DNA from: Pagrus major
Taxonomy: Eukaryota; Chordata; Actinopteri; Spariformes; Sparidae
NCBI RefSeq assembly: GCF_040436345.1
Contig: NC_133230.1
Location: 20,718,197-20,782,196, forward strand
Reading direction: 5' to 3'
DNA length: 64,000 nt
A model generated the notes under the pieces. It worked only from the letters and a program-made list of their open reading frames with translations. It searched no databases and was not told the DNA's origin. Each line of letters begins with the position of its first letter. The stretch's first letter is position 1. Shown here in pieces: positions 1 through 14,645 of this stretch. The position numbers and the translations under genes are program-made.

Positions 1-714
1 CAAGTTAATTTAAACTTAACACCCTGCGCTAAATGTGGGGATTTTTGGCTGGAGTCTGGTGGAGGAAAAATGTAGGGAGGTTAAACCGTGACCTTTGTGA
101 TGGTCATCAGCGAAGAGCAATTAAAAATCCACAAGACTTTATCTTCACACCCGTCTGAAGCTGCCCTCTATCATATGTGACTTTTTAGAAAATTTTAAAC
201 CATCTTAAAAATGTGAGTTGATGTGATTTCACTCCACTTTTCCCACCCTATTAGATGACACAATGCATGTGTGTAATCCGGCAGTGAAACCACAAATACA
301 CATAAATAAAAACACATTTAAAAAAAACAAACAAACTGATACCTGAAGGTGCAGCAGCTCCTCTCCTCCTCCAGAGCCAAACTTCTCCTCTGCTCACATC
401 AAATCAGCTCGTTAAAAGAAATCCAGGGGTTATGATCCACTCAGCCGCTTCCTGCTCCGATCGAAATCTGTCAAAAGAGATGTCACTGTAGTTTGGACAA
501 AGTTGATGTGTGTGGAGCCTCACAGCAGGGCTGCAGCTCGCGGTGAAAACCAGCAGCTGTCACTGCACCTTTGACTCTGTCTGGCCTTCCACACGAGGAG
601 CCGCAGAGAGAGGCAAAATGACGATTCATAAAACCCACGGTCTGCCTGTGTTTATAAATCTAAATCAATATTCAAATCTGTTTGAAGTGAGCGGGTGTGT
701 CCGTGCAAGCGCGC

Positions 715-785
715 AGTGTGTGTGTGTGCGTGCGTGACTGAGTGTGTGTGTGTGTGGACGTGTGTGTGTGTGAGAGAGAGAGAGT
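715..785. repeat. GT/GA microsatellite
   Basis: Imperfect run of TG dinucleotides followed by a short GA run. It explains the histidine/threonine-rich shadow frame on the minus strand. Confidence 0.85.
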
Positions 786-1260
786 GTGTGTAGGTGTTCC
801 ACAAAGCCTCTTAAGATGATACATTTACCAAGCCGTGACAAAAACCCTCGGCATATTATTTTGAGATGGGCACGCGGGTTCAAAATTCAAGTGACACAGA
901 GGAGGCTTATTTGTCTCGTGCAGCTTGTGGGTCCTCCAGAAAATATGAAATAAGATGGACTCTGAAGTGAATTATATTAAAAAACATAAAATAAAAATAA
1001 CAACTCATCATTATAATTGTTGTTATTATTATTATTGGAATGCTGCAACACCAAACTTAAACTTGTTTGTCTATAAAAGCCAAAATAAAACAAGCCTACC
1101 TTCATTTTTGTCTTCCACCCTCTCTCACAGCTTCCTCTTGCAGAAGTGAAATAAGTTAAAGCCGCTCTTGTCTCCAGCAACCGACCCGAGTCTTTTTATT
1201 TTCCCTCTCCCTCCCCTGTCATTTGTTCCTCATCCCTGGCTGCACCGTTCCCTGCAGCTC

Positions 1261-1290
1261 CGGTGCCTCTGCTCGGTGCCTCTGCTCGGT
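1261..1290. repeat. Two-copy 13-bp tandem repeat
   Basis: The 13-mer CGGTGCCTCTGCT occurs at 1261-1273 and again at 1274-1286, followed by the first four bases of a third copy. The copies are identical, so the duplication is recent or conserved. Confidence 0.9.
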
Positions 1291-1999
1291 GGGAGCTCTG
1301 CTGTAAAAAATATTCTGGCCGATTATTTTCGGTGGTGCAGGGCCTTGTACGAGGCTGATGGGAGCAGACTGGCTGGCTCTGTGGACGGGAGGACAGTTTT
1401 AAGAAAATAAGTCGCTCTAAATCCCTCTTTTTTGCGACGCGCTGGAATGTGAGAGGACGGTGGTGCAGCCTTCACATGGAGGCAGAGCCCTGCTTTAGAT
1501 CAGGGTTTAGTTGTTTTTTTTGTTTTTTTTTCTTGTCTTTTTTTGTCAGAGATTTATTTCTCTTTACAGTATTTAACTCTTTTAGACCTGCGAACACCTA
1601 AATATTGCACTTATTTCGCTTAACCATTCAAGATGTTTTAATATTCTTCGATTTTTCCCGAAGTTTTTAAATACTCCGATTTTTTAAAAACATAAAATTA
1701 CATTTTTGGATGATAAAAATGGCACAAAAAAACTGACGCTATGGATAATATTTTAAAAGTATGACACAGCTAATATAATGCACGTACATTATATTTTCAG
1801 ACAACTCTTTTATTTGCGCATATTTCCACCAGCCTTCATGCAACTTTCCTCCATTTTTTTTAATATATCTTCCTCATATCGATGTCAAATATAAAATATA
1901 ATTTTTTAAAAAGGTGACTAAACATCCACTTCTCGCCATCCACCGGCATAGCGTTTATTTATTATCAATGCGCCCTCTCTGCGGTGGGATGGGGATGTT

Positions 2000-2200
2000 G
2001 TCAGTCGCCCTCTCGCTGCCATTGGCTGAGGACTGTGCGTCAAAAAAAAAAAAAAAAGTAGCTGGAGACATTTGTTTCCCAGAAAAAAAAAAAAGAAAAA
2101 AAAAAAACCCTCATCCTCCCCACCGGTGTGAGAGACGGAGCCGGAGACAGACCTCAGCTCAGTCCTGCGGCTCCCATTGGCTGGCAGTTTGTACAAAATC
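2000..2200 (+). promoter_or_regulatory. Probable otx2 proximal promoter, two inverted CCAAT boxes
   Basis: The decamer CCATTGGCTG, which contains an inverted CCAAT box, occurs at 2019-2028 and at 2174-2183. Poly-A tracts lie between at about 2042-2056 and 2083-2106. Paired CCAAT boxes (NF-Y sites) just 5' of an untranslated exon are typical of a vertebrate promoter. No clear TATA box or exact start site can be read, and other otx2 promoters could lie outside the window. Confidence 0.4.
2042..2106. repeat. Poly-A tracts
   Basis: Two A-rich runs (about 2042-2056 and 2083-2106) sit between the two CCAAT-containing decamers. They give false lysine-rich and phenylalanine-rich frames on the two strands. 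Confidence 0.85.
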
Positions 2201-2511
2201 CAAGTCAAACCACTTCACTCACAACACACCAACAAATCCTAAAGGCGTACATGCAGCCTCCTCCATCATCACTCCGCCGCTGTCGCACCGCTTCCAAACC
2301 TGATGCAGCCGCTCGACGTTTAACTTTTCTCCGCACTCCTCCTCCTCTTCCTCCTCTTCTTCTTCTTCTTCTGGCTGCTTCTTCTGCTCCTGCTCTCGCC
2401 TGGTTTTCTGTGTTTTTATCCGCCAGGACGACGTTTATCTGCGCTGACTTTTATTATTTCTCCTGTAAGGAAAGCGAGCAGACAAAGAACTTTACCGGCG
2501 TCGATAGCAGG
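2200..2511 (+). other. otx2: otx2 5' untranslated exon 1 (3' end firm, 5' end unknown)
   Basis: A strong splice donor, AGCAGG followed by GTAAGT, sits at the 2511/2512 boundary. A matching acceptor lies before the coding exon at 4660-4661. In the spliced frame that leads to the OTX2 start codon, this exon has stops at 2445-2447 (TGA) and 2505-2507 (TAG), so it cannot add coding sequence and the ATG at 4778 is the start. The 5' limit given is arbitrary, chosen downstream of the CCAAT boxes. A weaker donor-like site is at about 2465. Confidence 0.5.
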
Positions 2512-6847
<4,336 letters not shown>

Positions 6848-7648
6848 ACAGAACAAACAGCTGTTTAAAAAAAGAAAAGTGCACAAACAGTGACGATCAC
6901 ATCAGACACAGCGCTGCTGCCATCCCTCAATAAAACACATCGGACTGGGTCAAAGTGTCCGCCGGGCTCGGCGAGGCAGGGGCCTCGGGGTGTTTGGCAT
7001 GATGGTCCTCCTAGAGGAGAGGTTTAATTTATTTTAGCACTGGCAAAGAGATTTGTCTTTGTTCCGTTCATTCACAGGTTGTAGCCCCTCATCCATGTCT
7101 GTCAGTGTGTGCCTCTATGCGTCAAAATAAAAACACCTGTTGAGGACAGCACAGAAAGAAAAAGTACACCACAGCCACGGAACTAAAGTTTATCCAAGAA
7201 CAAAACTCAAAGCTCGTCTTTCCGGCGAAGTGCTCGGGATGGACAGACCTCCTTTAAAAGGCTTCTTACACAACTTTGCCGAGCTGCTTTCTGGCGGAGA
7301 GACGATGAGGATGGTGTGTGGACATGGATGCACTACTTTATTTAAGAAAAAAAAGTGTTTATAAGGAATCAATATGTAGTTTCTAAGAGACAATCAGTGT
7401 GTGTCTTATATAAATGGTACATATGTGTTTTTTTTATCTGTGCTAGCCTTCGAAACTGTGATCTGTTGTATTGTATGCAATTTGTGAGCCCCCCTCGCAT
7501 CAGACTCTCTGCTGTGATTTTAATAGATTTCTAACTTTTTTTGGAACAACGAAAAGATGCTAATGGTTAAAAGTTACCGGCATCACAGAGAGAGACGAGA
7601 CTTTTCCGAGCAGCACATGGTAGTAATAATCAAGGGTTATTATTATTA

Positions 7649-7689
<41 letters not shown>

Positions 7690-7845
7690 GCCCCACTGGA
7701 AATGACTCTCGGCTGCTGAGAGCTCCACACTTGCTCCCCTTCATTGATCTCAACACACGGTGATTGTGGATCCTTCACTGGGCTCCAAAGATGGTGTGAC
7801 CTCACCGCTGAAAAGACATGAATAAAGGTCCTGTGAGCTTACTCT
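6848..7845 (+). other. otx2: otx2 3' UTR with three candidate poly(A) signals
   Basis: AATAAA occurs at 6929-6934, 7126-7131 and 7821-7826. The last is followed by a long GT-rich stretch (about 7860-7900), the classic downstream element, and would give a 3' UTR of about 1 kb, near the usual length for otx2. The UTR contains an ATT microsatellite at 7637-7689. Use of each site is inferred. Confidence 0.6.
7637..7689. repeat. ATT microsatellite
   Basis: About 17 near-perfect TTA units with one C interruption, inside the predicted otx2 3' UTR. Confidence 0.95.
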
Positions 7846-9299
7846 TTCATCGAGACACGATCTGTGCGTGAGTGTGCGTGAGCGAGTGTGTGAGGTGGAG
7901 AGAGAGAGAGGGGGGTGGGGGGTGGCGGGGATAATGGAGTCTGATAGTGTGCGCAAAATGAATGGTGGGTGTTTTCTGAGATGGGTTATTTGAGTTATTC
8001 TGAAGTCTTAAAAAGGAATTATGAGGGGGAAAAATCAAAAAGGCACAAATTATAGCGAGTAAAAAAAAATAATAAAAGTCATGATAATGGCTCTAATTTT
8101 TATTTTAGTTAGGCCTGACTTAAAAAAAAGACACTCAATATTTGGAGAAAATATGAGAGGAAAAAAAACTACTGATTTTACTGATTTAATATATTTTTTA
8201 AAACAGAGGTCGGCAGTTTTGTTGGTGTGTTAATTAAGCCAATAATGAGAGATTTATACTTCACCATGGCAACCAAACGTGTGTTATAATCAAAGATATT
8301 ATATTAACACAACATGGATTAAAAATCACATTATATATCTTACTGTAATTATTGTTTTTAGAGCCGAGGACGCATGCAAAAAATCTATTACAGGTCTTGT
8401 TAACGAAAAATAGTCGAATTAGCCCCTAAAAATGAATATGGGGTCATTGTTTTTTTTCTTTCCTTTCTTAGTTTCCGGTAGTTCAATTCAGAACAGTCTC
8501 AACAAAGAGAGTGTGCAGGTTTGGGAGAAAGCAGTGTTAAATCCCGGCCTCCAAGAGATGTTAATCCCAATATTTTACCGGCGGGGGTTTCTGCGGGGCG
8601 CAGGGGCAGCAGTGGTCCCATTCAAAGCCCCACCGCATGAGTTTTACATGCCTGATCCCCAAATGTGCGCCCTGATAGGAAGAATGATATTTCATGTAAG
8701 AGGAGAAATGCAAACACACGTTCATGTTTTATTAATCCACCAAGAAACTGCACTCATTTGCTTTAATTACACGTGTGTAGGCCTTTTACGCACAGGAGGG
8801 GATACATCTTCAGGAATATCATCACAAAAAAACAAGTAGAAAAATTGCTTGTAGTTTTATTTTTTGTTAGTTGGCAGCGCAGGTGATCATTTCTTTAAAT
8901 ATGATGTTGGGTCGTGAAGAGAAAAAGTCATCCAGGAGATAAACCTGCAGAAACTCGGCACCGAAACCCTGAACATTTACTGCTCAATGCTTTATTTTTA
9001 AACTCAAGAGAAACTCGCTCTCACACTCCTGTGAACTCATCACTATGTGAGTTATCAAGTGTGCACGACTTTAAAAATATTGCGCGAGGTGAATTGGTTT
9101 ATTTGCATGAAGCATCCTCCTAAAAAAAAAAAAAAAAGGATCCATTTTTCTTAAAATACAGTCTGAGGAGTCAGAAGGTTAAAAGCTGCTCTTGAGAGAG
9201 GGTTTGGTCTGTGTTTACTCCCCCTCCACCACCACCACCACCAAACTCTCCAACGTTACTGTCAGCGTGCTTGACGACACGACACAATAAAGTCAGAGC

Positions 9300-9480
9300 G
9301 GCTGTGGGATCTGTAATGAGTCGACATGGCTCTGCAGTGGGCTAATTGTTAGAAGTCCAACATTCAATTAGCATCCTTGACATTGCCAATAATCTCTCTT
9401 TCATTGGAGTCTCCGCTAAAGGAGCGCACTAATTAAAAGCGTTGCTTGAAATAATCGAAGCGTTAAAGAGAAGAGCGACT
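9300..9480. promoter_or_regulatory. Candidate enhancer, ATTA-rich unique block
   Basis: Non-repetitive stretch with many homeodomain cores in 180 bases: GCTAATTG, CAATTAGC, CAATAATCTC (a TAATCT Otx/bicoid-type core), CACTAATTAAAAG and AATAATCG, plus CATTGG. It lies about 2.5 kb 3' of otx2. Conservation is inferred from composition only. Confidence 0.3.
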
Positions 9481-9654
9481 TTGATTCCACTCCTGTGGAC
9501 AGAAAAAAAAAAAAAATAGGTGTGTGTGTGTGTTTTAGTTTGAAAGACTTAATTATACAATAGCCCGTATCCATAACTTATTCAAGGGTGAAGCAGAAAT
9601 AGCTCCTTTAATTTCTTTTTTATCACGCAGTCTGATTTTTTTTTTGTTTTGTTT

Positions 9655-9815
9655 TTTGGCGCAATAATATTCAAGAATCAATTAGAATATCGCCGCAATG
9701 CAACGCCAAGTTTGGCACCATGCATATACATCGTTATGGCGATAAACAATGCAACAATTGAACTTGGAAACAATAGCGGAGTCTGACAGAAAAGGCCTGA
9801 ATATTCATGAGGTGC
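9655..9815. promoter_or_regulatory. Candidate enhancer, SOX/POU/homeodomain-like block
   Basis: Unique sequence with ATCAATTAGAAT, CATGCATATACAT, two AACAAT SOX-type cores near 9747-9775 and GAATATTCATGAG. No coding potential. By position a candidate otx2 element; unproven. Confidence 0.3.
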
Positions 9816-12276
9816 GTCTCTCCTCTCAGTGTCAACAACTCCTCCAGCCAGACTGCTGCAGCGAAAGAAAGAGAGAGAGGGAGAAGGAAAAAAAAAACTG
9901 TTGCAGGCTGCAGGGTCACTTTCAAATGTCAGCTGTGGAGAACAAAACCAGAGGAGGAGGAAGAATGGGGAGTTTGAGGACGGACTCCACCACACTGAAT
10001 AAACTGAACAAAACACGAGTCATTGTTGGGGGGAAAAGTAAAGCACCCTAAATATGAAGTGATGCCACAGATGATTACAAAATAAAAGCACGGTCCATCT
10101 CACTGTGAAACACCCCACCACCACCACCACGCACACCCTCGTCCCCTTAATCGATGCTCACTGATACATCCAATATCATCTGCCACACAATGGGCTTGTT
10201 ATTGTAACCTCGGAGCCTCGTGTCTTCAAAGTGCACAAGTCATGGAGGAGGATTAGACATCCGGCCTCCACAATACTTCATACATACAATGAGTTTTTAA
10301 TCAAGTCCAAAAGCAGCGCTGAGGAGCATATGGGACCAACAGACGCGGCATTAATCCCTCTTGGTTTTTTTTGTCTAACAGCGGGCCGCACAGCGCCCCT
10401 CGTCCCCTGGTCTGGTCGCTGTCCGGTCGGTCACAAACACGAGTCATCCAGCCTAACACAACATCGGCCTGCTCACGAGCTGGAGGCCGCAGCGCCTGCG
10501 GGGAGAATGTGGTCCGATCACCGGTGAGGTTAGAGTGAACGAGAGATCTGATTCAGAAAAGATCACAAAGAAATACACCAGCATGAGAGCATGACTCCCT
10601 CGAGGTTCATTCTGCAAAAGTCTGCAGGAAATTCAAGTCAAGATTTTGCTGATGAACTCGTTGGGACTTTCAGTGAATATAAAACGTGAGTACTGATGAT
10701 GAAAAGGCAAATAAAACCAGTTTATTACTGGGAAGGAGACAAAGATAGACATGGGGAGATTAGAGAAACTACCCAGGAATGTGGGACAGTTTGTAAAAAT
10801 TGTTAAAAAATGAAGCCTTGTCTTGTTTGATAGGCTGCTTAATAATATATACAGTATATTCATGTGTATTTAATTGCCAGACATTGTAATGAAAATAAAA
10901 AATAAAAGCAACATAACATAATGACTGGGAAAATGTGCCAACAACTAATAAAATTAAAATAAACAACAAACATAAATCATATTTTTAAGCTAATCCAGCA
11001 GTATCCCCTTGAAAGTGCTTATCCAGGCTTAGTCGACATTTTCTGAAATTATTTAAGTTTGTGACATCATCAATGAATTTGATAATCTTGTCAAAGATTA
11101 AATTAAAAGGGTTTTGTGTAGCAGCCCCATAATAACAGATTTAGATGTTTTAAAAAATGAAGTCTAAAGAGATTTGAAAGTAAGCGCAGTAAAAAGCATG
11201 TTATTTTAATTTCTCAGACTGCTCACACAAATCCGTGGATTTGCAGAGATCCACGACTGATAATGATACGAGCAGGCTGACTAGCTGGAGGTCTGATGGA
11301 GCAAAAGAGGGGCCACACATTCATTCTGCTCGAGCAGTCACCGCTCCACCTGCGAGATAACCTCAAAAAAACACTCAGGATGTTTCACTTTTCCTTCCAC
11401 AACCTGCAGTGAACACAACACATGAAAGCACATTGTCAGGGACTTTCATTCCTTTGCTCACATAAGTGCTCTTTTAAAAAAAAAAAACAGTCTCGCCAAA
11501 TATGCCTAAACATTTGGCTTATGATGTTCATAAGCCCCACAGGACACAGAGGGCTTATCAGTTCATTAGCCACTTGATGGCCTATTTCAAGTTATAGTAG
11601 GTGGGAGGAGGGCGATGGATGAGGATACCACCATCCATTACTGAGGCATATTTTTGTTAAGCTATTCAGGGGCGCAGAGAAAAAAAACCCTCAAACCCAT
11701 AAGAAGATTACCAGATCTCAGCATATGTTAAAAAACACATTATTACTATGCTTATGGGTCGAGTTAATACCTAGTTAGTTAAAGCTCACCTAGTTAAGAG
11801 GCTGTCCATTTAAAGGGACATTTTAGCTTAAGAGTTTATGTTTTATTTTGACAGTTTAGGACAAACCACTCAGTGCAAATCAACTATTTTAGAAACAGTC
11901 CCCTGACCCTGACAGAAAATGTATGTTAGATTGTCGCATATTCATATTCCTTGGATTAAATGTTCCCCGACCATTAATAAAAATCTCCTTATGGAGACAA
12001 ATGGACATATTCTCATAGCGGATTATGCATCGTCCTAATGGTGATGTCTCCACACACACACACAGTGGGGTAGTAAAGAGTAAAGTGCTGAAATATTACA
12101 ATTATAATCGCCGCTAACTGATGTCTAATGGTCATTAATATTGCTGAGAGCTCAAACAGACAATTTGGCCACTCAGTATTAAACATGTTAAGCTTCAAAG
12201 CAGAGGACGGTTCTCATTATTGATATGTTGGTTTCTGTCATACATGTGGCGTGTAAAGCTAATAACAAAGACCTTT

Positions 12277-12582
12277 AAAGGGGCACTGTGTAGTTTTGGA
12301 GAAGAAATTCAAACTCAGAATTTTATTACTTACAATATTAATGAGGTAATAATACAAACTCAGAAATTTCAATTTTTTCTATGACTGAATAAACAAGCTG
12401 TTCTCAGACGAAAATACGGTGCCCACAACACTGTTTGAAGCTAGAAAGGTGGCAGGGTCTGCCACAAATAAACAAAGTGAAACTGAGTTACTTTATTTAG
12501 TTTGTTTAGGCTTAAAATACAGTCAATGAAGATCTTTTGCTTCTTATAAAATGTATTTTCCAAAACTACGTAGTGCCCCTTT
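12277..12582. mobile_element. Non-autonomous DNA transposon (MITE-like) with 24-bp inverted ends
   Basis: The left end starts AAAGGGGCACTGTGTAG at 12277-12300. The right end at 12559-12582 is its reverse complement at 22 of 24 positions. The 306-bp body is AT-rich and noncoding. The shared end sequence with the element at 58761-59121 points to one superfamily. A clean target duplication is not obvious. Confidence 0.7.
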
Positions 12583-14214
12583 GATAAATATGAATAAATA
12601 TGTTATTCTGCAATGGAAATATGTAGAGAGAGACACTATTCCTGCTGCTAAAAAAAAAAAAGCATTTTACAATTCAAAATATTGCTTCGATAGTAAGAAA
12701 GAAATCCTCAAAAAAAAAAAAGTCTGACTTATTTTTAGTTTTCTGAAATGTTCTTCCACATCTTTTGGCCCTCCTCAGTGGATGCAGATGCACAGTTGTT
12801 TCTGCTATCCCCCGCAAATTCAGTTCAAGGCCACAAGATGTGGTTGAGACTATAAGTTGGGAACTTACAGCGAGATTTATTTTCTCAAGCTGCTGTTTTC
12901 CAAGGTCAAGAGTGAACCTTCAAGATCAAAATATTTCTGCATGGTTTGGTCCATAAAATGTCGACCATCGGGGCGTGTGGTCCTGATGGACACAACCCAC
13001 TGTAATCCTCACTTGAACTCCCACTGAGTCGAAGCAAAGTGAGGATTTTGGGCATCGAATGTGAGTCAGAAACAATGCAGCATATAGCAAACTTCAGTAG
13101 CGGTATTTAACAACATTTACATAGCACGCTTTTGATATTCTCTTCTGGCTTAATACTCGCTTTCAACTGAAATTGAGGGGAAATAGCAGGAACGACTGAC
13201 ATTTGACACTGCATGTAAGCCATGATCAAACTCCATAGTTAATGGCCTCAAACACACCTTTTGATCACAAATAGCTTACAAATTTAATGACTTCATGGTG
13301 AACGGAGCCAATTTCTCTCCGTATTCTCACCACAGGCTACACGGTCTATCAAAAAACAGCTACAGTGTATCTCAAAAGAGAAAAAGTAGTGCAACAATGT
13401 AATTTTCTCAATTCACATTAATCCCTGGCCGCATGAATTCAGCAATGAATTAAATCACAAAAGGCAAGCCTTCTCTTATACCAGCAACATGATACAACAT
13501 TATTTTTTTCTTTAACAAGTGTTTAGACTGTTTAAGTACATGTGGTTCCCCTGTTTCCTTTAAGCCACATCACACTGCGGTTACCTGTGAAAGGCCCACT
13601 TCTCTCCTCCTCACCGGGCCGCCGAGCCCACGAGACTCCTCATTAGAACAATTAACACAGGTGCACGTGATGAGGCCTCACTGATAATTTACACCTTTCT
13701 CACAAACACTCTATCTCTTAATCTCCTGCAAACACTATTCTCTTGTGAGACAGGAGGCCTATAGGAGGAACCAAAAATTAATTAGCTGCATCCAACAGAT
13801 TAGAGCTCAGAGACCCCCCCTCCTCTCTCCCTAAATGGACAGCAGTTAGTCAGACTACAGTGTGGAGGAGACGGAGGAAAAGGCAAATCAGCCCAAAGGC
13901 AGAATCTCCTCTTTGCCTATTTCAATATTTCATTGAGTGTTATACATCAATGAACTGTTTCAGGGTGTCATCGCGCAGAGGCTAAGCCTTGAGGATTCAC
14001 GGCCCCGCGAGTGTATGCCTTTATCCAACGTGCCTCGAATACATGAAAGCAGGCGTCTCTATCACACAAGTTCAAAACACAGTTCAACTTCTGGAAACAG
14101 CACCTCCACAACACTGAGACACTTCTCTACCAGCAGCACGGAAACTTTACTTTGACTTTGCAGTGAAGTTAAGTGTATTACATTAAACATATGAGAGGCT
14201 CTCAGAGGGGATTT
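12583..14214. other. Gene-free DNA, part 2
   Basis: No gene. Poly-A runs at 12650-12661 and 12711-12721. The part at 13600-13830 is unique and carries several homeodomain cores (listed separately). Short open frames at 12765 and 13937 have no recognisable family. Confidence 0.55.
13600..13830. promoter_or_regulatory. Candidate regulatory block with TAATCT and TAATTAG sites
   Basis: Contains CTCATTAG, ACAATTAAC, CTTAATCTCC, AATTAATTAGC and CAGATTAGAG (TAATCT on the minus strand), plus an E-box GCACGTGATG. Two TAATCT cores fit the Lys50 homeodomain class that includes OTX2. Composition evidence only. Confidence 0.25.
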
Positions 14215-14645
14215 TTACCTCTACCTATGAAGGAGGTTAAAGTATCACATGTGTCCATTTGTTGGTTGGTTTGTAAACAGGATTACACAAAAACTATGAA
14301 ACAGATTTCCATGAGACTTGGATGGAGAATGGGTCTCGGCCCAGTATAGACCCCATTAACTTTTGGTGATAAAGGGACAGGACATTTTTCCTTACTTTAT
14401 TGAAAATTGCAAGATAGATTTTTTTTTTACATTTTCATTAATTTCTCTGGGAATAAAGGATGGACCTTGATGAAAAAAATCAGGTGCACTTAGATGACTG
14501 GCATCTAGTGAATAAAATTTGATGTGGATCCGAATAAAAAACCAGATCAAGCAGATTTAATTTTGGATTAGACTTGATTGAATTAAGGGGGACTGTTGGG
14601 CCTTGGCGGAGGTATGCACTCACTGTGGCCATTCTAGTTAGACAT
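14215..14645. repeat. Decayed dispersed repeat (about 430 bp)
   Basis: Begins near ACCTCTACCTATGAAGGAGG and ends near TTGGCGGAGGTATGCACTC. From memory this matches a widespread vertebrate/teleost interspersed repeat whose copies begin with a GAAGGAGGTTA-type segment and end with GGCGGAGGTCTGCGCTCT. Family name not assigned. It explains the short frame at 14480-14713. Confidence 0.6.

Larger units (their letters stand above)
1..1990. other. otx2 upstream flank, noncoding
   Basis: No protein-coding gene is supported here. The stretch is AT-rich and holds a GT/GA microsatellite at about 715-785, two exact 13-bp tandem copies at 1261-1286 and T-rich runs near 1507-1545. Short open frames exist but have low-complexity composition. 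By position it is the proximal 5' flank of otx2 and may carry promoter or enhancer sequence, or further untranslated exons that cannot be recognised without transcripts. Confidence 0.6.
7846..12276. other. Gene-free DNA 3' of otx2, part 1
   Basis: No gene seen. Contents: GT/GA runs at about 7865-7920, poly-A runs at 9122-9137 and 9503-9516, and two unique homeodomain-site-rich stretches (9300-9480 and 9655-9815) listed separately. The rest is AT-rich with only chance open frames. Confidence 0.6.
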
